Positions 8,322 through 17,404 of a DNA stretch of 64,000 nucleotides are shown here, piece after piece. A program made the translations under genes and the position numbers. Source of the stretch: Flagellimonas sediminis (GTDB taxonomy: Bacteria > Bacteroidota > Bacteroidia > Flavobacteriales > Flavobacteriaceae); assembly GCF_010500845.1 (NCBI RefSeq), contig NZ_JAAAMI010000003.1:124001-188000 (forward strand), read 5' to 3'. How positions within the stretch are numbered: position 1 is the stretch's first letter; each line of letters begins with the position of its first letter. The notes under the pieces were generated by a model. The model made no database searches, was not told the DNA's origin, and saw only the letters and a program-made list of their open reading frames with translations.

Positions 8322-8327
8322 ATCTGA

Positions 8328-10097
8328 ATGGACGGGATTACGACTTTTTATACCCAGCAACGGGACAAGCATAACGAAGAACTCCAACGGTTAAAAAAGC
8401 AATTGGCCCTATTGGCTTCGTTGCGGTTGCTCGTTTTTGTGGCGACGGGTTTGGCAATGTATTTTCTGTGGACGACCAGCTTGGTTTACTGGATTTTTCC
8501 TTTGGGATTGGCGGGTTTTTTATATCTCGTTTCACGATATACTGATCTAAAATGGCAAAAGGGATATGTAGAGCGATTGATTGCCATCAACAACACAGAG
8601 TTGGAAGTGGCGGCTAGGCGTTTTCATCATTTACCGGATGGAAAGGAATTTTTGGTACCCGAACATCCGTATGCCCAAGATTTGGATCTGTTTGGTCGCG
8701 GTTCTTTTTATCAATATGCCAACAGAACGGCATTGAAACAGGGGAGCCAAGTTTTTGCAGGTCTTTTATTGGATGGATATCCAAAGGACATCGTTAAAAA
8801 ACAGGAAGCCGTTCAAGAATTGGCCCAGATGTCCGAATGGCGCCAACGGTTTTCGGCACTGGCAGGGGGCACCCATCCCGAAGTACCCCACCATGTGGTT
8901 TCCAAGTGGTTGAAGGAACATGTGGTCTTCGTACCCAAATGGATCAAATACGTGGCCCCGGCATTTGCCCTGGGCTCTATCGGCCTCATCATTGCTGCTG
9001 TTTCCGGGTGGATTCCCGATGCATTGGTGTTGTATTGGTATTTAGTAGGGATTGGAATTGTGGGACGGTACGGCAAGAACATTTTGCGGTTCTCCTTAGA
9101 TGTGTCCAAAGCCCAGGATACCATAGAACAATATCAAAAACTGATTTCGGAATTGGAGCAAAAGGAATTTACTTCGGAATTGCTTCAAGATCTACAACAA
9201 AAATTGATTTTGGACGGTGAAAAGACCTCTAAGATATTGAAGAAGTTCACCAGACATATGGCCATGTTGGACCAGCAGAACAACTTGTTGATTATGATGT
9301 TCGGTCAAGGGCTCGCCTTGTGGAGCCTATATTTTGCTTACCAAGTGGAAGATTGGGTCGGTAAATATGGCAAACAAGTGGAAGGTTGGTTTGAGGCCAT
9401 TGCCTATTTTGATGCCTACAACTCCTTGGGCAATTATGCATTCAATCATCCCGATCACACGTATCCACAAATCACCGATGGACCGATGACCTTGCAGTCC
9501 AAAGCGGTGGGTCATCCCTTGGTGGATCCAAAAAAGAATGTACTGAACGACTTTTCTTTGGATGAGGGCCGATTCAGTATTGTGACCGGGGCCAATATGG
9601 CCGGGAAAAGTACTTTTTTACGCGCCGTGGCGCTACAGATTGTGATGGCCAACATGGGGTTGCCCGTTAAAGGAAAAGAAGTGAAATACAGACCTGTACG
9701 GCTGTTGACCAGTATGCGTTCCTCGGATTCCCTTGCGGATGAAACCTCGTATTTCTATGCGGAGTTGAAACGATTGAAATACATTGTGGACGAGCTGGAA
9801 AAAGGCAATTGTTTTGTGGTCCTCGATGAGATTTTGAAAGGGACCAATAGTGTGGACAAGGCCGAAGGCTCCAAAAAATTCGTGGAAAAATTGGTGCGCT
9901 CCGGAGCCACGGGATTGGTCGCCACCCACGATTTGAGCCTATGCACCTTGGCCGATAAACTCCCACAAGTGGAAAACCATTATTTTGATGCTCAGATCGT
10001 AAACGGGGAACTCTATTTTGACTACCGTTTTAAGGAAGGCATTTGCCAGAACATGAATGCCTCCTTCCTCCTGAAAAAAATGGGGATTGTGGGTTAG
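8328..10097 (+). CDS. Membrane-anchored MutS-like ATPase
   Basis: A 589-residue protein whose C-terminal ~200 residues are a MutS ABC-type ATPase: Walker A GANMAGKSTFLRAVALQIV starting near residue 421, the SDSLADETSYFYAELKRL signature, Walker B FVVLDEILKGTNS and the ATHD His switch. The mismatch-recognition and connector domains of a full MutS (~850 residues) are missing. The N-terminal half carries predicted membrane pairs (about residues 28-70 and 212-255). This MutS-related family is widespread in Bacteroidota; a role in mismatch repair should not be assumed. Last gene of the operon; a strong hairpin follows at 10195. Confidence 0.85.
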   Translation: MDGITTFYTQQRDKHNEELQRLKKQLALLASLRLLVFVATGLAMYFLWTTSLVYWIFPLGLAGFLYLVSRYTDLKWQKGYVERLIAINNTELEVAARRFHHLPDGKEFLVPEHPYAQDLDLFGRGSFYQYANRTALKQGSQVFAGLLLDGYPKDIVKKQEAVQELAQMSEWRQRFSALAGGTHPEVPHHVVSKWLKEHVVFVPKWIKYVAPAFALGSIGLIIAAVSGWIPDALVLYWYLVGIGIVGRYGKNILRFSLDVSKAQDTIEQYQKLISELEQKEFTSELLQDLQQKLILDGEKTSKILKKFTRHMAMLDQQNNLLIMMFGQGLALWSLYFAYQVEDWVGKYGKQVEGWFEAIAYFDAYNSLGNYAFNHPDHTYPQITDGPMTLQSKAVGHPLVDPKKNVLNDFSLDEGRFSIVTGANMAGKSTFLRAVALQIVMANMGLPVKGKEVKYRPVRLLTSMRSSDSLADETSYFYAELKRLKYIVDELEKGNCFVVLDEILKGTNSVDKAEGSKKFVEKLVRSGATGLVATHDLSLCTLADKLPQVENHYFDAQIVNGELYFDYRFKEGICQNMNASFLLKKMGIVG

Positions 10098-10194
10098 TGC
10101 CCGCAAATGATCCTTTTTGAATTTCTGCCACAGGGGATGTACTGATGATTTACATGAAGCCAAAAAAAAGAATTATACTTATCGATTGATGTGT

Positions 10195-10227
10195 GAGACG
10201 TAATGCCCCAACGTGGCATTACGTCTC
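10195..10227 (+). terminator. Bidirectional hairpin terminator
   Basis: A perfect 13-base-pair stem (GAGACGTAATGCC / GGCATTACGTCTC) with a 7-base loop, lying between the convergent ends of the MutS-like gene and the DUF7151-type lipoprotein gene. Followed by ATTAATTGTTTTA on the plus strand. Confidence 0.75.
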
Positions 10228-10249
10228 ATTAATTGTTTTAGGAATTAGT

Positions 10250-11080
10250 TTATTCGATTTTTCTATAAATAAATATATAGGTTGGAAATCCTCCAATAAC
10301 CGCAGTTCCTTCTAACTCGCTTCGAATTCTTAAGACTAAATTTATCTCACTATCCGGTAAGTCATCGTAAATATTCCCTGAAAAGACATATTCAAAGGGT
10401 TCTGTATTTAAAACTGTAGATTCAAGCTGAGTATTCGGAATAGGAGCACTTTCTGTTATGTTAAATAATTCACTAAAGCATTTGACGCTAGAATTAGTTG
10501 TAGCTAGACGCGTAGCAACTACAATTGAATCCACATTGGTATAATTTAATTTATTAAACTTAAGTAAATGTTCAGTTTCATTGTTGCTAAATATCCAGTC
10601 AGAAGAAGAGCTGACAAGAAAACTATTACCAAAGGATAATCTTATTTGTTCATCTATTCCGCCATCTATTCCATTACATATAAATCTTGTTGATTGTATT
10701 TCAGAATCATCCAGAATCCCATTGTTATTATTATCAATACCTGAATCAATTTTAATACCTCCATTTGTACAATTATTTCCAGATGATTCAATGGATGTAT
10801 TAATTAAACTATTATCACCTTTTATGCTACATATGAAGTTAGTGGTCAAAACTTCATCAGTTTCAAGATTGCCATTACGGTTACTATCAAAACCTGTCTC
10901 AACTTTAATACCTCCATTTTCACAATTTGTACTTATTGGTTCAGGAGTGGTTTTGATTAAACTATTTAATCCATCTTCTCCATCTTCTCCATTAACACCA
11001 TCTTCTCCATTACTACAACTGATTAAAAACATTAACATTAAACTTGTTAAAGCAACTTTTTTTGGTTTTAAAATTCTCAT
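10250..11080 (-). CDS. DUF7151-type repeat lipoprotein
   Basis: 276 residues. A lipoprotein signal (LTSLMLMFLISC, Cys22) is followed by a collagen-like GEDGVNGEDGEDG run and two copies of a ~50-residue repeat: NCENGGIKVETGFDSNRNGNLETDEVLTTNFICS and NCTNGGIKIDSGIDNNNNGILDDSEIQSTRFICN. Each repeat has a Cys pair and a D-x-N-x-N-G-x-L calcium-loop-like segment. The last ~130 residues form a separate, probably beta-rich domain. This is a surface-exposed lipoprotein of unknown ligand. AT-rich codon use compared with its neighbours suggests acquisition. Confidence 0.75.
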   Translation of the reverse strand: MRILKPKKVALTSLMLMFLISCSNGEDGVNGEDGEDGLNSLIKTTPEPISTNCENGGIKVETGFDSNRNGNLETDEVLTTNFICSIKGDNSLINTSIESSGNNCTNGGIKIDSGIDNNNNGILDDSEIQSTRFICNGIDGGIDEQIRLSFGNSFLVSSSSDWIFSNNETEHLLKFNKLNYTNVDSIVVATRLATTNSSVKCFSELFNITESAPIPNTQLESTVLNTEPFEYVFSGNIYDDLPDSEINLVLRIRSELEGTAVIGGFPTYIFIYRKIE

Positions 11081-11145
11081 ATTTTTTTAAAATTATTCCT
11101 AACATTAATGATATAATAAGTTTCAATGAATGATATCGACCGATA

Positions 11146-11165
11146 CCTGCCTGTCGGCAGACAGG
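11146..11165. repeat. REP-like short palindrome
   Basis: CCTGCCTGTCGGCAGACAGG is a near-perfect palindrome (G-T wobble at two pairs) of a type found dispersed in flavobacterial intergenic regions. It lies upstream of the DUF7151-type lipoprotein gene. Copy number cannot be judged from one window. Confidence 0.45.
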
Positions 11166-11269
11166 AGTGAAGTTAGGGTTTTTCCGGTTAAAATTCCATC
11201 GCCAATGGATGAACATACTTTTTAAATTGATAACGTAGTAAGATCATTGGGCTTTGGGCTCAAATTTGG

Positions 11270-12370
11270 CTATAAGCCCTTTACCTGCACATTGTGGAAG
11301 GAGTCGGCCTGTAAGCGCAACAATTCCTCGGCTTTCTTCTTCTTGTATTGGTACAGTTCCTCCTCGTTCTTGATGTCGGTGTAGATTTTCTCGTTGATTT
11401 CCCCATCGGTGGACAACAACAGTTTACGCTGTTCCACTTTTTGGGTCACCCAAGTGGCCACCACACTTTCCTGCTCTTCAAATTTGAAGTCGTATTCCCC
11501 TTTGGGAGCCAACAGTTTAGCAATGATCGGGGCCGTTTCGATGGCCAAGAACAATAAAAAGATAAAAAACGAAGGGAACCAGGGCAATTTACCCAATGCA
11601 TTGATGCGCGCCATGAGTCCGTCAAAACCGTCGATGATGGGTTGGGAGTTGGTCACCGCGGTGTTGTAATCCGTTTCCAAGGCCGTAATTTGGGCCTCTA
11701 TGCCCGCTATTTTGACGGCATTGGTTTCTTTCAAGGTGTTGAGTTCCGCCAAGGCAGCATCGTGTTTATCACGCTTTTCCTTGTAAACGGGTCCCTTGCC
11801 CAGAAGACCTGTTCCGGCAGTGCCTTCGGCCTCCGAAATATAGGTGTCGTACAAGGCGTTGGTTTCGGCTTCTTTGGTGGCGATTTCCCCTTTCAGGTTG
11901 GCAATGTCCTGATTAAGACTTTGAATTTTAGGCGTGTATTGAAGCGCCAGTTGCTCCTTGTTGTTCAACGTCATGGAGTTCTTTTCTTCCAAGAGCACTT
12001 GGTTGATTTCCTTCTCAAAGATTTTCATTTCCAACGGCTTGGAGATGACCACGGCAATGATGATCGCCAAAATGATCCGTGGAGCGGCCTGGAGCAATTC
12101 ACTTTTAAAATTGTCCTTCTTTTTGATGGTGGACACAATATATCGATCTAGATTGAAGATCAAAAGCCCCCAGATGAACCCAAAAAAGATGGAGGTGTAT
12201 ATATTGTCAAAAACCGTGTAAAGCGCATAGCCGCTGGCAATGAATGCCATAACAGCGGTGAAGAATACGGTGGCACCAATACCGGCATATTTGTTCTGTT
12301 CCCCGTTGGAGCAGGTTTTTAGAATTTCAGTATCGGCTCCGGAGCAAAAAATAAAAAAACGTTGTAGCAT
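11270..12370 (-). CDS. DUF4407 family membrane protein
   Basis: A 366-residue protein: N-terminal GADTEILKTCSNGEQNKYAGIGATVFFTA with two membrane segments, a third at LLIFNLDRYIVSTI and a fourth at RIILAIIIAVVISKPLEMKIFEKEI, then a long coiled coil (about residues 135-255, with Asn-Leu-Lys heptads) and a C-terminal membrane segment (FPSFFIFLLFLAIETAPIIAKLL). This order is diagnostic of DUF4407. The function of the family is unknown. Confidence 0.9.
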   Translation of the reverse strand: MLQRFFIFCSGADTEILKTCSNGEQNKYAGIGATVFFTAVMAFIASGYALYTVFDNIYTSIFFGFIWGLLIFNLDRYIVSTIKKKDNFKSELLQAAPRIILAIIIAVVISKPLEMKIFEKEINQVLLEEKNSMTLNNKEQLALQYTPKIQSLNQDIANLKGEIATKEAETNALYDTYISEAEGTAGTGLLGKGPVYKEKRDKHDAALAELNTLKETNAVKIAGIEAQITALETDYNTAVTNSQPIIDGFDGLMARINALGKLPWFPSFFIFLLFLAIETAPIIAKLLAPKGEYDFKFEEQESVVATWVTQKVEQRKLLLSTDGEINEKIYTDIKNEEELYQYKKKKAEELLRLQADSFHNVQVKGL

Positions 12371-12430
12371 AATCGTGTTCTCTTTGATTGATAGGATATT
12401 AGAACGTGATTTCGAAAGTTTTGTTACATA

Positions 12431-12454
12431 AAAAGCCCCAATTAAGGGGCTTTT
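12431..12454 (-). terminator. Hairpin terminator after the M56 gene
   Basis: A perfect palindrome AAAAGCCCC-AATT-AAGGGGCTTTT (stem AAAAGCCCCnTT) 26 bases past the reverse-strand M56 stop codon, with T-rich ends in both directions. Confidence 0.75.
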
Positions 12455-12479
12455 AACATTATAAGGGTTTTTTGAAGGT

Positions 12480-14843
12480 CTAGTTTTCTATCACGATGGG
12501 CTCCGTGGAAAGTTTCACGATTGGTTTGCCACTATCCGATCCCCTGGAATCGATGTTGATCCTTTTATTGTTTTCCAACACCTTAATGGCTTCCTTGGCG
12601 GTTATTTCCTTTCCATTATGCATGAAGGTGGCTCCCTTGGCTGCCATTTCCTTGATATGCTCCATAGGTGATTTGGGCTCTGGTGGGGGTGGAGGAGCAG
12701 GTAGGGTGGAAGTTGGTTCCTGAACCGGCACAACGCCAGAAGGAGAATGAACGGTTACTTCTGTTGCAGGAGCATTGCTAGGAGGTTCAGGTGCATCTGG
12801 TGCTGGTGGCGGTGGTGGAAAATTAGGGAAGGGTTCTGCATCTTCCCGTTGTTTTTTGGACATTTTACCATAGATTTCCTTTAACCGCATCACCTCTTGC
12901 TTTTGAATGTACATATGGTTACGATCCATTTCATTGTACTTTTTGGCCAAGGCATTGTATTCCTTCATCTCCTCGCGGGAGGCACTGGATTGAGTTGAAG
13001 CTTCTGGACCTACAATGTTGATGGTGGCAGCACCATATTCCGAAAGGATTTTATCCACCTTTTGGATGACATCTTTTGGAGTCTTGACCTCTACGTGTAT
13101 GACTGAACGAACCATTTTTTTGCGTTGATCATAGGAAAGATGTTCATTGACTTTTGAAAGTGTTTCCTTTAAATCCTCCAAAGGAACGATCTTCCCTTGA
13201 AACAATAACTTACCATTGTTATTGATAAAGATTTCGATGAAATCGATGGCTTTTTGGGCAGACACCGTGTATATGGCAAAGCCTGCTCCCTGGCCTGTTT
13301 CCAAGGGTGTCATGCCTGTTATTTGATTTCTTTTGATGGTTTTATTCAATTTGAAGGCGGGCACAATGGTTTTGCCATCAATCAGGACCAAATCATTCTT
13401 GGAATTTAGTTTGATCCAACTATCGTTCACCAAATAGTAGTGGCCGTCTAATTGGATGAAAACATTCTGATTGCCCTTTTTGGCCTCGTCCATCTTTTTG
13501 TGAAACTCGAAATCTTCTTTGACTCGGTTATAGCTTGTTAGAATTGTTTCATAATCCAGATTTTTAGGATTGGTTACCAAGGAAGAAAGCTCTTTTGCAC
13601 TTGACTTCTTTTGTCGCATGGCAAAATACATGGCAGAACTGATGTTGCCCTGTAAATCTCCCCAGTGTTCCTTTTGTGCAATTGAATTGTAACCTTCTTT
13701 GGCCACGGAGAAATCAAAATAAATCTCCCCTGGGTTTGTAACTTCAAGCTCAACCGCATAATAACCTCGGTTGTCGGTTTTGGAGAGAATTTGCCCATCG
13801 GTCCCCAATATGGTTGCATTTTCCAAGGGTAATAGGGTTTCTGAATCTACCACTAAACCGGCCAGTTCTATTGATCTCCGGGACAAACCTTCGACTGCAT
13901 TTAGATGGCTGGACTTTGGATAAATGGACGTTTCAGAACTCGCATTTTTTACAATAGGGACTTTCTCTGTTTCGCTAAACCCGAATAATAATAGGGCCGT
14001 AAGCGGAAGCACGAGCAGGCTCCTCAATACAAATGATTTTCTTGATGTGTTTGTTTTCATGACTGTAAACCGTTTTTTGATTGATGAATAATTAATGGCA
14101 TTGGCAATGCCGGTCGACTGATGTTGTTCAAAACTACCGTGTGATAAGTACGATAGGATGGTATTTTGATATTGGGAATGGTCATTGTTCCCTTGGATTA
14201 CCGCCCTGTCCGCCAAAAATTCATGGTTCAGTTTAATGGAATATTTAAACAGGTAAATGATAGGGTTGAACCACAAGATGACTTGGGCCAGTTCAATGAG
14301 CAGGATATCCAGGCTATGCCGCTGCTTCGCATGGGTTTCCTCATGTAAGAGCACCTCTTGGGGAATATGTTTTTCCTCAAATTGCTTTTGGTTCAAAAAG
14401 ATATAGTTGAAGAACGTATGCGGAGGTAGGGATTGTCTTAAAAGGACCCGAGTGATAAAATTTTCCTTGAATTTGGGATTTTTGCGGATACGTAGCGTGA
14501 TTTGCGCCAGGTTCCTTAAAAATCGAAATCCAAATCCGATAACACCCAAAACATAAACCATCCACAATCCGATTTCCAAGTCAAAATAGGGCTCTTCTGT
14601 AACTACTTGACCAGTTACTGTGTCCGAAATTTGCCCAGTGATGGGAGAGGTGGTTTGGGCAGTTTGTTGTACCACTTCAACATATTCGGTAAAGACTACG
14701 GCTGGGATCAAGAAGGAGGCGATCAAAGCACCTAAAAGAAAGAATCGCTTGAATTGGTGGATGCTTTCCTTTTCCAGCACCAATTTGTAAAAGGCTAGGA
14801 AAATGACTAGGCATGCGGTAGATTTTAATAGGAAGACCAACAT
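12480..14843 (-). CDS. M56 (BlaR1-type) membrane metallopeptidase with regulatory-like domain
   Basis: 787 residues. Three to four N-terminal membrane helices surround the zinc-peptidase core: LHEETHAKQRHSLDILL (HExxH) and LNHEFLADRAVI (third ligand region), with one further helix near residue 270-285. Residues ~330-400 resemble a carboxypeptidase-regulatory sandwich (VVDSETLLPLENATILG). The C-terminus is proline-rich (PPPPPAPDAPEPPSNAP, LPAPPPPPEP) and ends in a short domain. By analogy with BlaR1/MecR1 it senses an envelope signal and leads to loss of the BlaI-type repressor encoded just upstream; two bases separate the genes. No beta-lactamase gene is near, so the signal is unknown. Confidence 0.9.
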   Translation of the reverse strand: MLVFLLKSTACLVIFLAFYKLVLEKESIHQFKRFFLLGALIASFLIPAVVFTEYVEVVQQTAQTTSPITGQISDTVTGQVVTEEPYFDLEIGLWMVYVLGVIGFGFRFLRNLAQITLRIRKNPKFKENFITRVLLRQSLPPHTFFNYIFLNQKQFEEKHIPQEVLLHEETHAKQRHSLDILLIELAQVILWFNPIIYLFKYSIKLNHEFLADRAVIQGNNDHSQYQNTILSYLSHGSFEQHQSTGIANAINYSSIKKRFTVMKTNTSRKSFVLRSLLVLPLTALLLFGFSETEKVPIVKNASSETSIYPKSSHLNAVEGLSRRSIELAGLVVDSETLLPLENATILGTDGQILSKTDNRGYYAVELEVTNPGEIYFDFSVAKEGYNSIAQKEHWGDLQGNISSAMYFAMRQKKSSAKELSSLVTNPKNLDYETILTSYNRVKEDFEFHKKMDEAKKGNQNVFIQLDGHYYLVNDSWIKLNSKNDLVLIDGKTIVPAFKLNKTIKRNQITGMTPLETGQGAGFAIYTVSAQKAIDFIEIFINNNGKLLFQGKIVPLEDLKETLSKVNEHLSYDQRKKMVRSVIHVEVKTPKDVIQKVDKILSEYGAATINIVGPEASTQSSASREEMKEYNALAKKYNEMDRNHMYIQKQEVMRLKEIYGKMSKKQREDAEPFPNFPPPPPAPDAPEPPSNAPATEVTVHSPSGVVPVQEPTSTLPAPPPPPEPKSPMEHIKEMAAKGATFMHNGKEITAKEAIKVLENNKRINIDSRGSDSGKPIVKLSTEPIVIEN

Positions 14844-14845
14844 CG

Positions 14846-15211
14846 TTACTTCTTTTTGATTTCGTTGTCTATCAATTTTCTCAATTCTTCCAATTCGGCT
14901 TTGCTCAAGTTTGTTTCTTTGGCAAAGAAGGAGGCAAATTGGCTGGCGCTGTCGTTAAAGAAGTTTTTGATGAGTCCGTTCACGTGTTTGGAAAAGTAAT
15001 CCTGCTTTTTTACCAGCGGATAGTATTCCCTACTTCTCCCAATAGTGTTGTAAGCCACAAAGCCTTTGTCAGCCATCCGTTTTAAAAGGGTCGCCACGGT
15101 GGTGGTGGCCGGTTTGGGTTCCGGATAAGCGTCCAAAAGGTCTTTCATGTAGGCCTTCTTCAACATCCAAACAATGTTCATCAATTCTTCCTCTGCTTTT
15201 GACAACTGCAT
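14846..15211 (-). CDS. BlaI/MecI/CopY family repressor
   Basis: A 121-residue winged-helix repressor: LSKAEEELMNIVWMLKKAYMKDLLDAYPEPKPATTTVATLLKRMADKGFVAYNTIGRSREYYPLV is the full DNA-binding domain with recognition helix TTTVATLLKRM; the C-terminal helices dimerise. It forms an operon with the M56 peptidase that follows, the usual BlaI-BlaR1 arrangement. Two operator-like palindromes lie on its promoter, so it most likely represses its own operon. Confidence 0.93.
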   Translation of the reverse strand: MQLSKAEEELMNIVWMLKKAYMKDLLDAYPEPKPATTTVATLLKRMADKGFVAYNTIGRSREYYPLVKKQDYFSKHVNGLIKNFFNDSASQFASFFAKETNLSKAELEELRKLIDNEIKKK

Positions 15212-15232
15212 CTGTGGTGTTTTTAATTTTGC

Positions 15233-15274
15233 TCTACAAACATAGAATAAAAATTTTAATTCTACAAATGTAGA
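15233..15274 (-). promoter_or_regulatory. blaI-type promoter overlapped by two operators
   Basis: Palindrome TCTACA-AA-TGTAGA at 15261-15274 and the near copy TCTACA-AA-CATAGA at 15233-15246 match the BlaI/MecI TACA..TGTA operator type, and start 28 bases apart. Read on the minus strand, the first contains TTG (15265-15267) and the second TATGTTTG (15237-15244), separated by 20 bases: a Bacteroidota promoter. The predicted transcript start is near 15230, about 20 bases before the start codon. Confidence 0.75.
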
Positions 15275-15318
15275 GTTTGTTAAAATTGATAATAGGATGT
15301 TTTACTTTCCAAAAATGT

Positions 15319-15326
15319 TAAGTTTG
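15319..15326 (+). promoter_or_regulatory. TAnnTTTG promoter box for the PhnA-domain gene
   Basis: TAAGTTTG lies 17 bases before the start codon at 15344. No TTG at the expected upstream distance is seen, so the promoter is only half supported. Confidence 0.45.
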
Positions 15327-15343
15327 CGGTCAAATACAACAAC

Positions 15344-15922
15344 ATGGGATTATTGGAAGATTTACAGAACAGGAGTGGTAACCAATGTGAACTTTGTGGC
15401 GCAACGGAAGATCTGAAGATCTATGAAGTGCCACCAGTGTCCACCGGAGGGTTGGATGGCAGTGTTTTGGCCTGCGCCACCTGTTTAAGTCAGATTGAAG
15501 ATCCAGAGACCGTGGACTCCAACCATTGGCGTTGTTTGAACGATAGCATGTGGAGCGAGCAAGATGCCGTTAAGGTAGTTGCATGGCGCATGTTGAACCG
15601 CTTAAAATCCGAAGGATGGCCCCAAGATTTGTTGGACATGATGTATTTGGAAGATGAGGTTTTGGTCTGGGCCAAGGCAACGGGAGAAGGTCAGGACGCC
15701 GCGGACATGGTGGTGCATCGTGATTCCAATGGGGTTGTATTGGAAAATGGCGACAATGTGGTGCTCATCAAAGACCTGAAAGTGAAGGGTTCAAGCATGG
15801 TCGCAAAACAGGGAACCGCCGTGAGACGGATTTCCCTGGATCGCGAAAATGCCGAATATATTGAAGGCAAGGTAGACGGTCAACAAATCGTCATCCTAAC
15901 CAAATACGTGAAGAAGCTCTAG
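15344..15922 (+). CDS. PhnA domain-containing protein
   Basis: 192 residues. The N-terminal zinc ribbon has Cys pairs in NQCELCGATEDL and LACATCLSQ, followed by a middle helical part and a C-terminal PhnA domain (HRDSNGVVLENGDNVVLIKDLKVKGSSMVAKQGTAVRRI). Despite the name, PhnA-domain proteins are not shown to act in phosphonate breakdown in most bacteria, and no phosphonate genes are near. The 3' end overlaps the convergent dipeptidase gene by four bases. Confidence 0.88.
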   Translation: MGLLEDLQNRSGNQCELCGATEDLKIYEVPPVSTGGLDGSVLACATCLSQIEDPETVDSNHWRCLNDSMWSEQDAVKVVAWRMLNRLKSEGWPQDLLDMMYLEDEVLVWAKATGEGQDAADMVVHRDSNGVVLENGDNVVLIKDLKVKGSSMVAKQGTAVRRISLDRENAEYIEGKVDGQQIVILTKYVKKL

Positions 15923-17307
15923 GCTTTCATCTCCGCATAATATTGGTAGAAATAGGGGATGGTCTCGATCCCTTTCAAGAAATTCCATACCCCAAAATGC
16001 TCGTTGGGCGAATGGATGGCATCACTGTCCAACCCAAATCCCAGTAGAATGGTCTTGCTTTCCAATACCTTTTCAAATAGGGCCACAATCGGAATACTGC
16101 CTCCAGTGCGTTGAGGCACAGGACTTTTTCCAAATGTTTTTTCAATGGCTTTGGCCGCCGCTTGGTAACCATCACTATCAATAGGAGTCACGTAAGCCTG
16201 GCCACCGTGATGCGGGGTTACTTTTACTTTTACACTTTTTGGTGCAAGTGAAGTAAAGTGTTTGGTGAACAGATCGGTGATTTCATGCCAATCCTGGTTG
16301 GGCACCAATCGCATGGAAATTTTGGCATAGGCTTTACTGGCAATGACTGTTTTGGCACCTTCTCCGGTATAGCCGCCCCAAATACCGTTTACATCCAAGG
16401 TAGGCCGTATACCGAAACGTTCCGTGGTGGTATATCCTTTTTCGCCATGTACATCGCCAATATCCAAAGCCTTTTTGTACTCTTCTAGGTCGAAGGGAGC
16501 CTTGGCCATTTCAGCGCGTTCCTCATCGGAAATGATCTGCACCTTATCATAAAATCCAGGAATGGTGATATGGTTGTTTTCATCATGCAGGGCAGCGATC
16601 ATTTTGGCCAATACGTTGATAGGGTTAGGTGCCGCCCCGCCATAAATTCCGGAGTGTAGATCACGGTTGGCCCCTGTCACTTCCACTTCCACATAACTTA
16701 GGCCACGCAATCCAGTGGTGATGGAGGGGTTTTGATTGGAAATCATCCCGGTATCGGAAATCAAAATGATGTCGTTCTTGAGTTTTTCCTTGTTTGCTTC
16801 CAGAAAGCCGGCCAAACTATCACTGCCGACCTCTTCCTCGCCCTCGATCATAAACTTGACATTGCAGGGCAATTGGTTGTTCTTGATCATGAATTCCACC
16901 GCCTTTACGTGCATAAAGAGCTGACCTTTATCGTCACAGGCCCCACGGGCAAAAATGGCACCATCAGGGTGCTTTTCGGTTTTTTTGATGACAGGTTCAA
17001 AAGGAGGGGAGTCCCAAAGGTTCATGGGGTCCGGTGGTTGCACATCATAGTGGCCATAGACCAAAACGGTAGGTAAATTGGGGTCGATGATCTTATCGGC
17101 ATAAACCACAGGATATCCTTTGGTCTCACAAATCTCGGCATTGTCGCAACCCGCGTCGATCAAGGATTTTTCAACGGCCTTGGCAGTTTCCAGAACATCG
17201 TGGGAATAAGCGGTATCCGCACTGATGGAGGGAAGTTTTAACAATTCAATAAGTTCGTTGATGAATCTGTCCTTGTTGGAGTTGATGTAGTTGTTGATGT
17301 CTTCCAT
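15919..17307 (-). CDS. M20 family dipeptidase
   Basis: A 462-residue zinc exopeptidase of the M20 family (carnosinase/CNDP-like dipeptidase). Metal and catalytic blocks: VLVYGHYDVQPPDP (His and bridging Asp region), GACDDKGQ, MIEGEEEVGS (catalytic Glu-Glu) and, at the C-terminus, SDAIHSPNEHFG. The dimerisation domain contains NRDLHSGIYGGAAPNP. It probably cleaves dipeptides in the cytoplasm; no signal peptide is seen. Divergent from tRNA-Leu. Confidence 0.92.
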   Translation of the reverse strand: MEDINNYINSNKDRFINELIELLKLPSISADTAYSHDVLETAKAVEKSLIDAGCDNAEICETKGYPVVYADKIIDPNLPTVLVYGHYDVQPPDPMNLWDSPPFEPVIKKTEKHPDGAIFARGACDDKGQLFMHVKAVEFMIKNNQLPCNVKFMIEGEEEVGSDSLAGFLEANKEKLKNDIILISDTGMISNQNPSITTGLRGLSYVEVEVTGANRDLHSGIYGGAAPNPINVLAKMIAALHDENNHITIPGFYDKVQIISDEERAEMAKAPFDLEEYKKALDIGDVHGEKGYTTTERFGIRPTLDVNGIWGGYTGEGAKTVIASKAYAKISMRLVPNQDWHEITDLFTKHFTSLAPKSVKVKVTPHHGGQAYVTPIDSDGYQAAAKAIEKTFGKSPVPQRTGGSIPIVALFEKVLESKTILLGFGLDSDAIHSPNEHFGVWNFLKGIETIPYFYQYYAEMKA

Positions 17308-17364
17308 AAATGTGTTAAAAACGACCCTAAAAGTACAAAAAACAAGTTTTTAAAGGTATCAGAT

Positions 17365-17393
17365 TTGCAAATCGGAAAATTGATTTATATTTG
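17365..17393 (+). promoter_or_regulatory. tRNA-Leu promoter
   Basis: TTG (17365-17367), 18 bases, then TATATTTG (17386-17393), ending 11 bases before the first base of mature tRNA-Leu. This fits the Bacteroidota promoter form. Confidence 0.65.
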
Positions 17394-17404
17394 CACTCCT
17401 TTCC

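Noticed and set aside
14846..15211. Beta-lactam resistance locus, suggested by the BlaI/BlaR1-type pair
   Set aside because: No beta-lactamase or penicillin-binding protein gene is adjacent; such pairs serve many functions in Bacteroidota.
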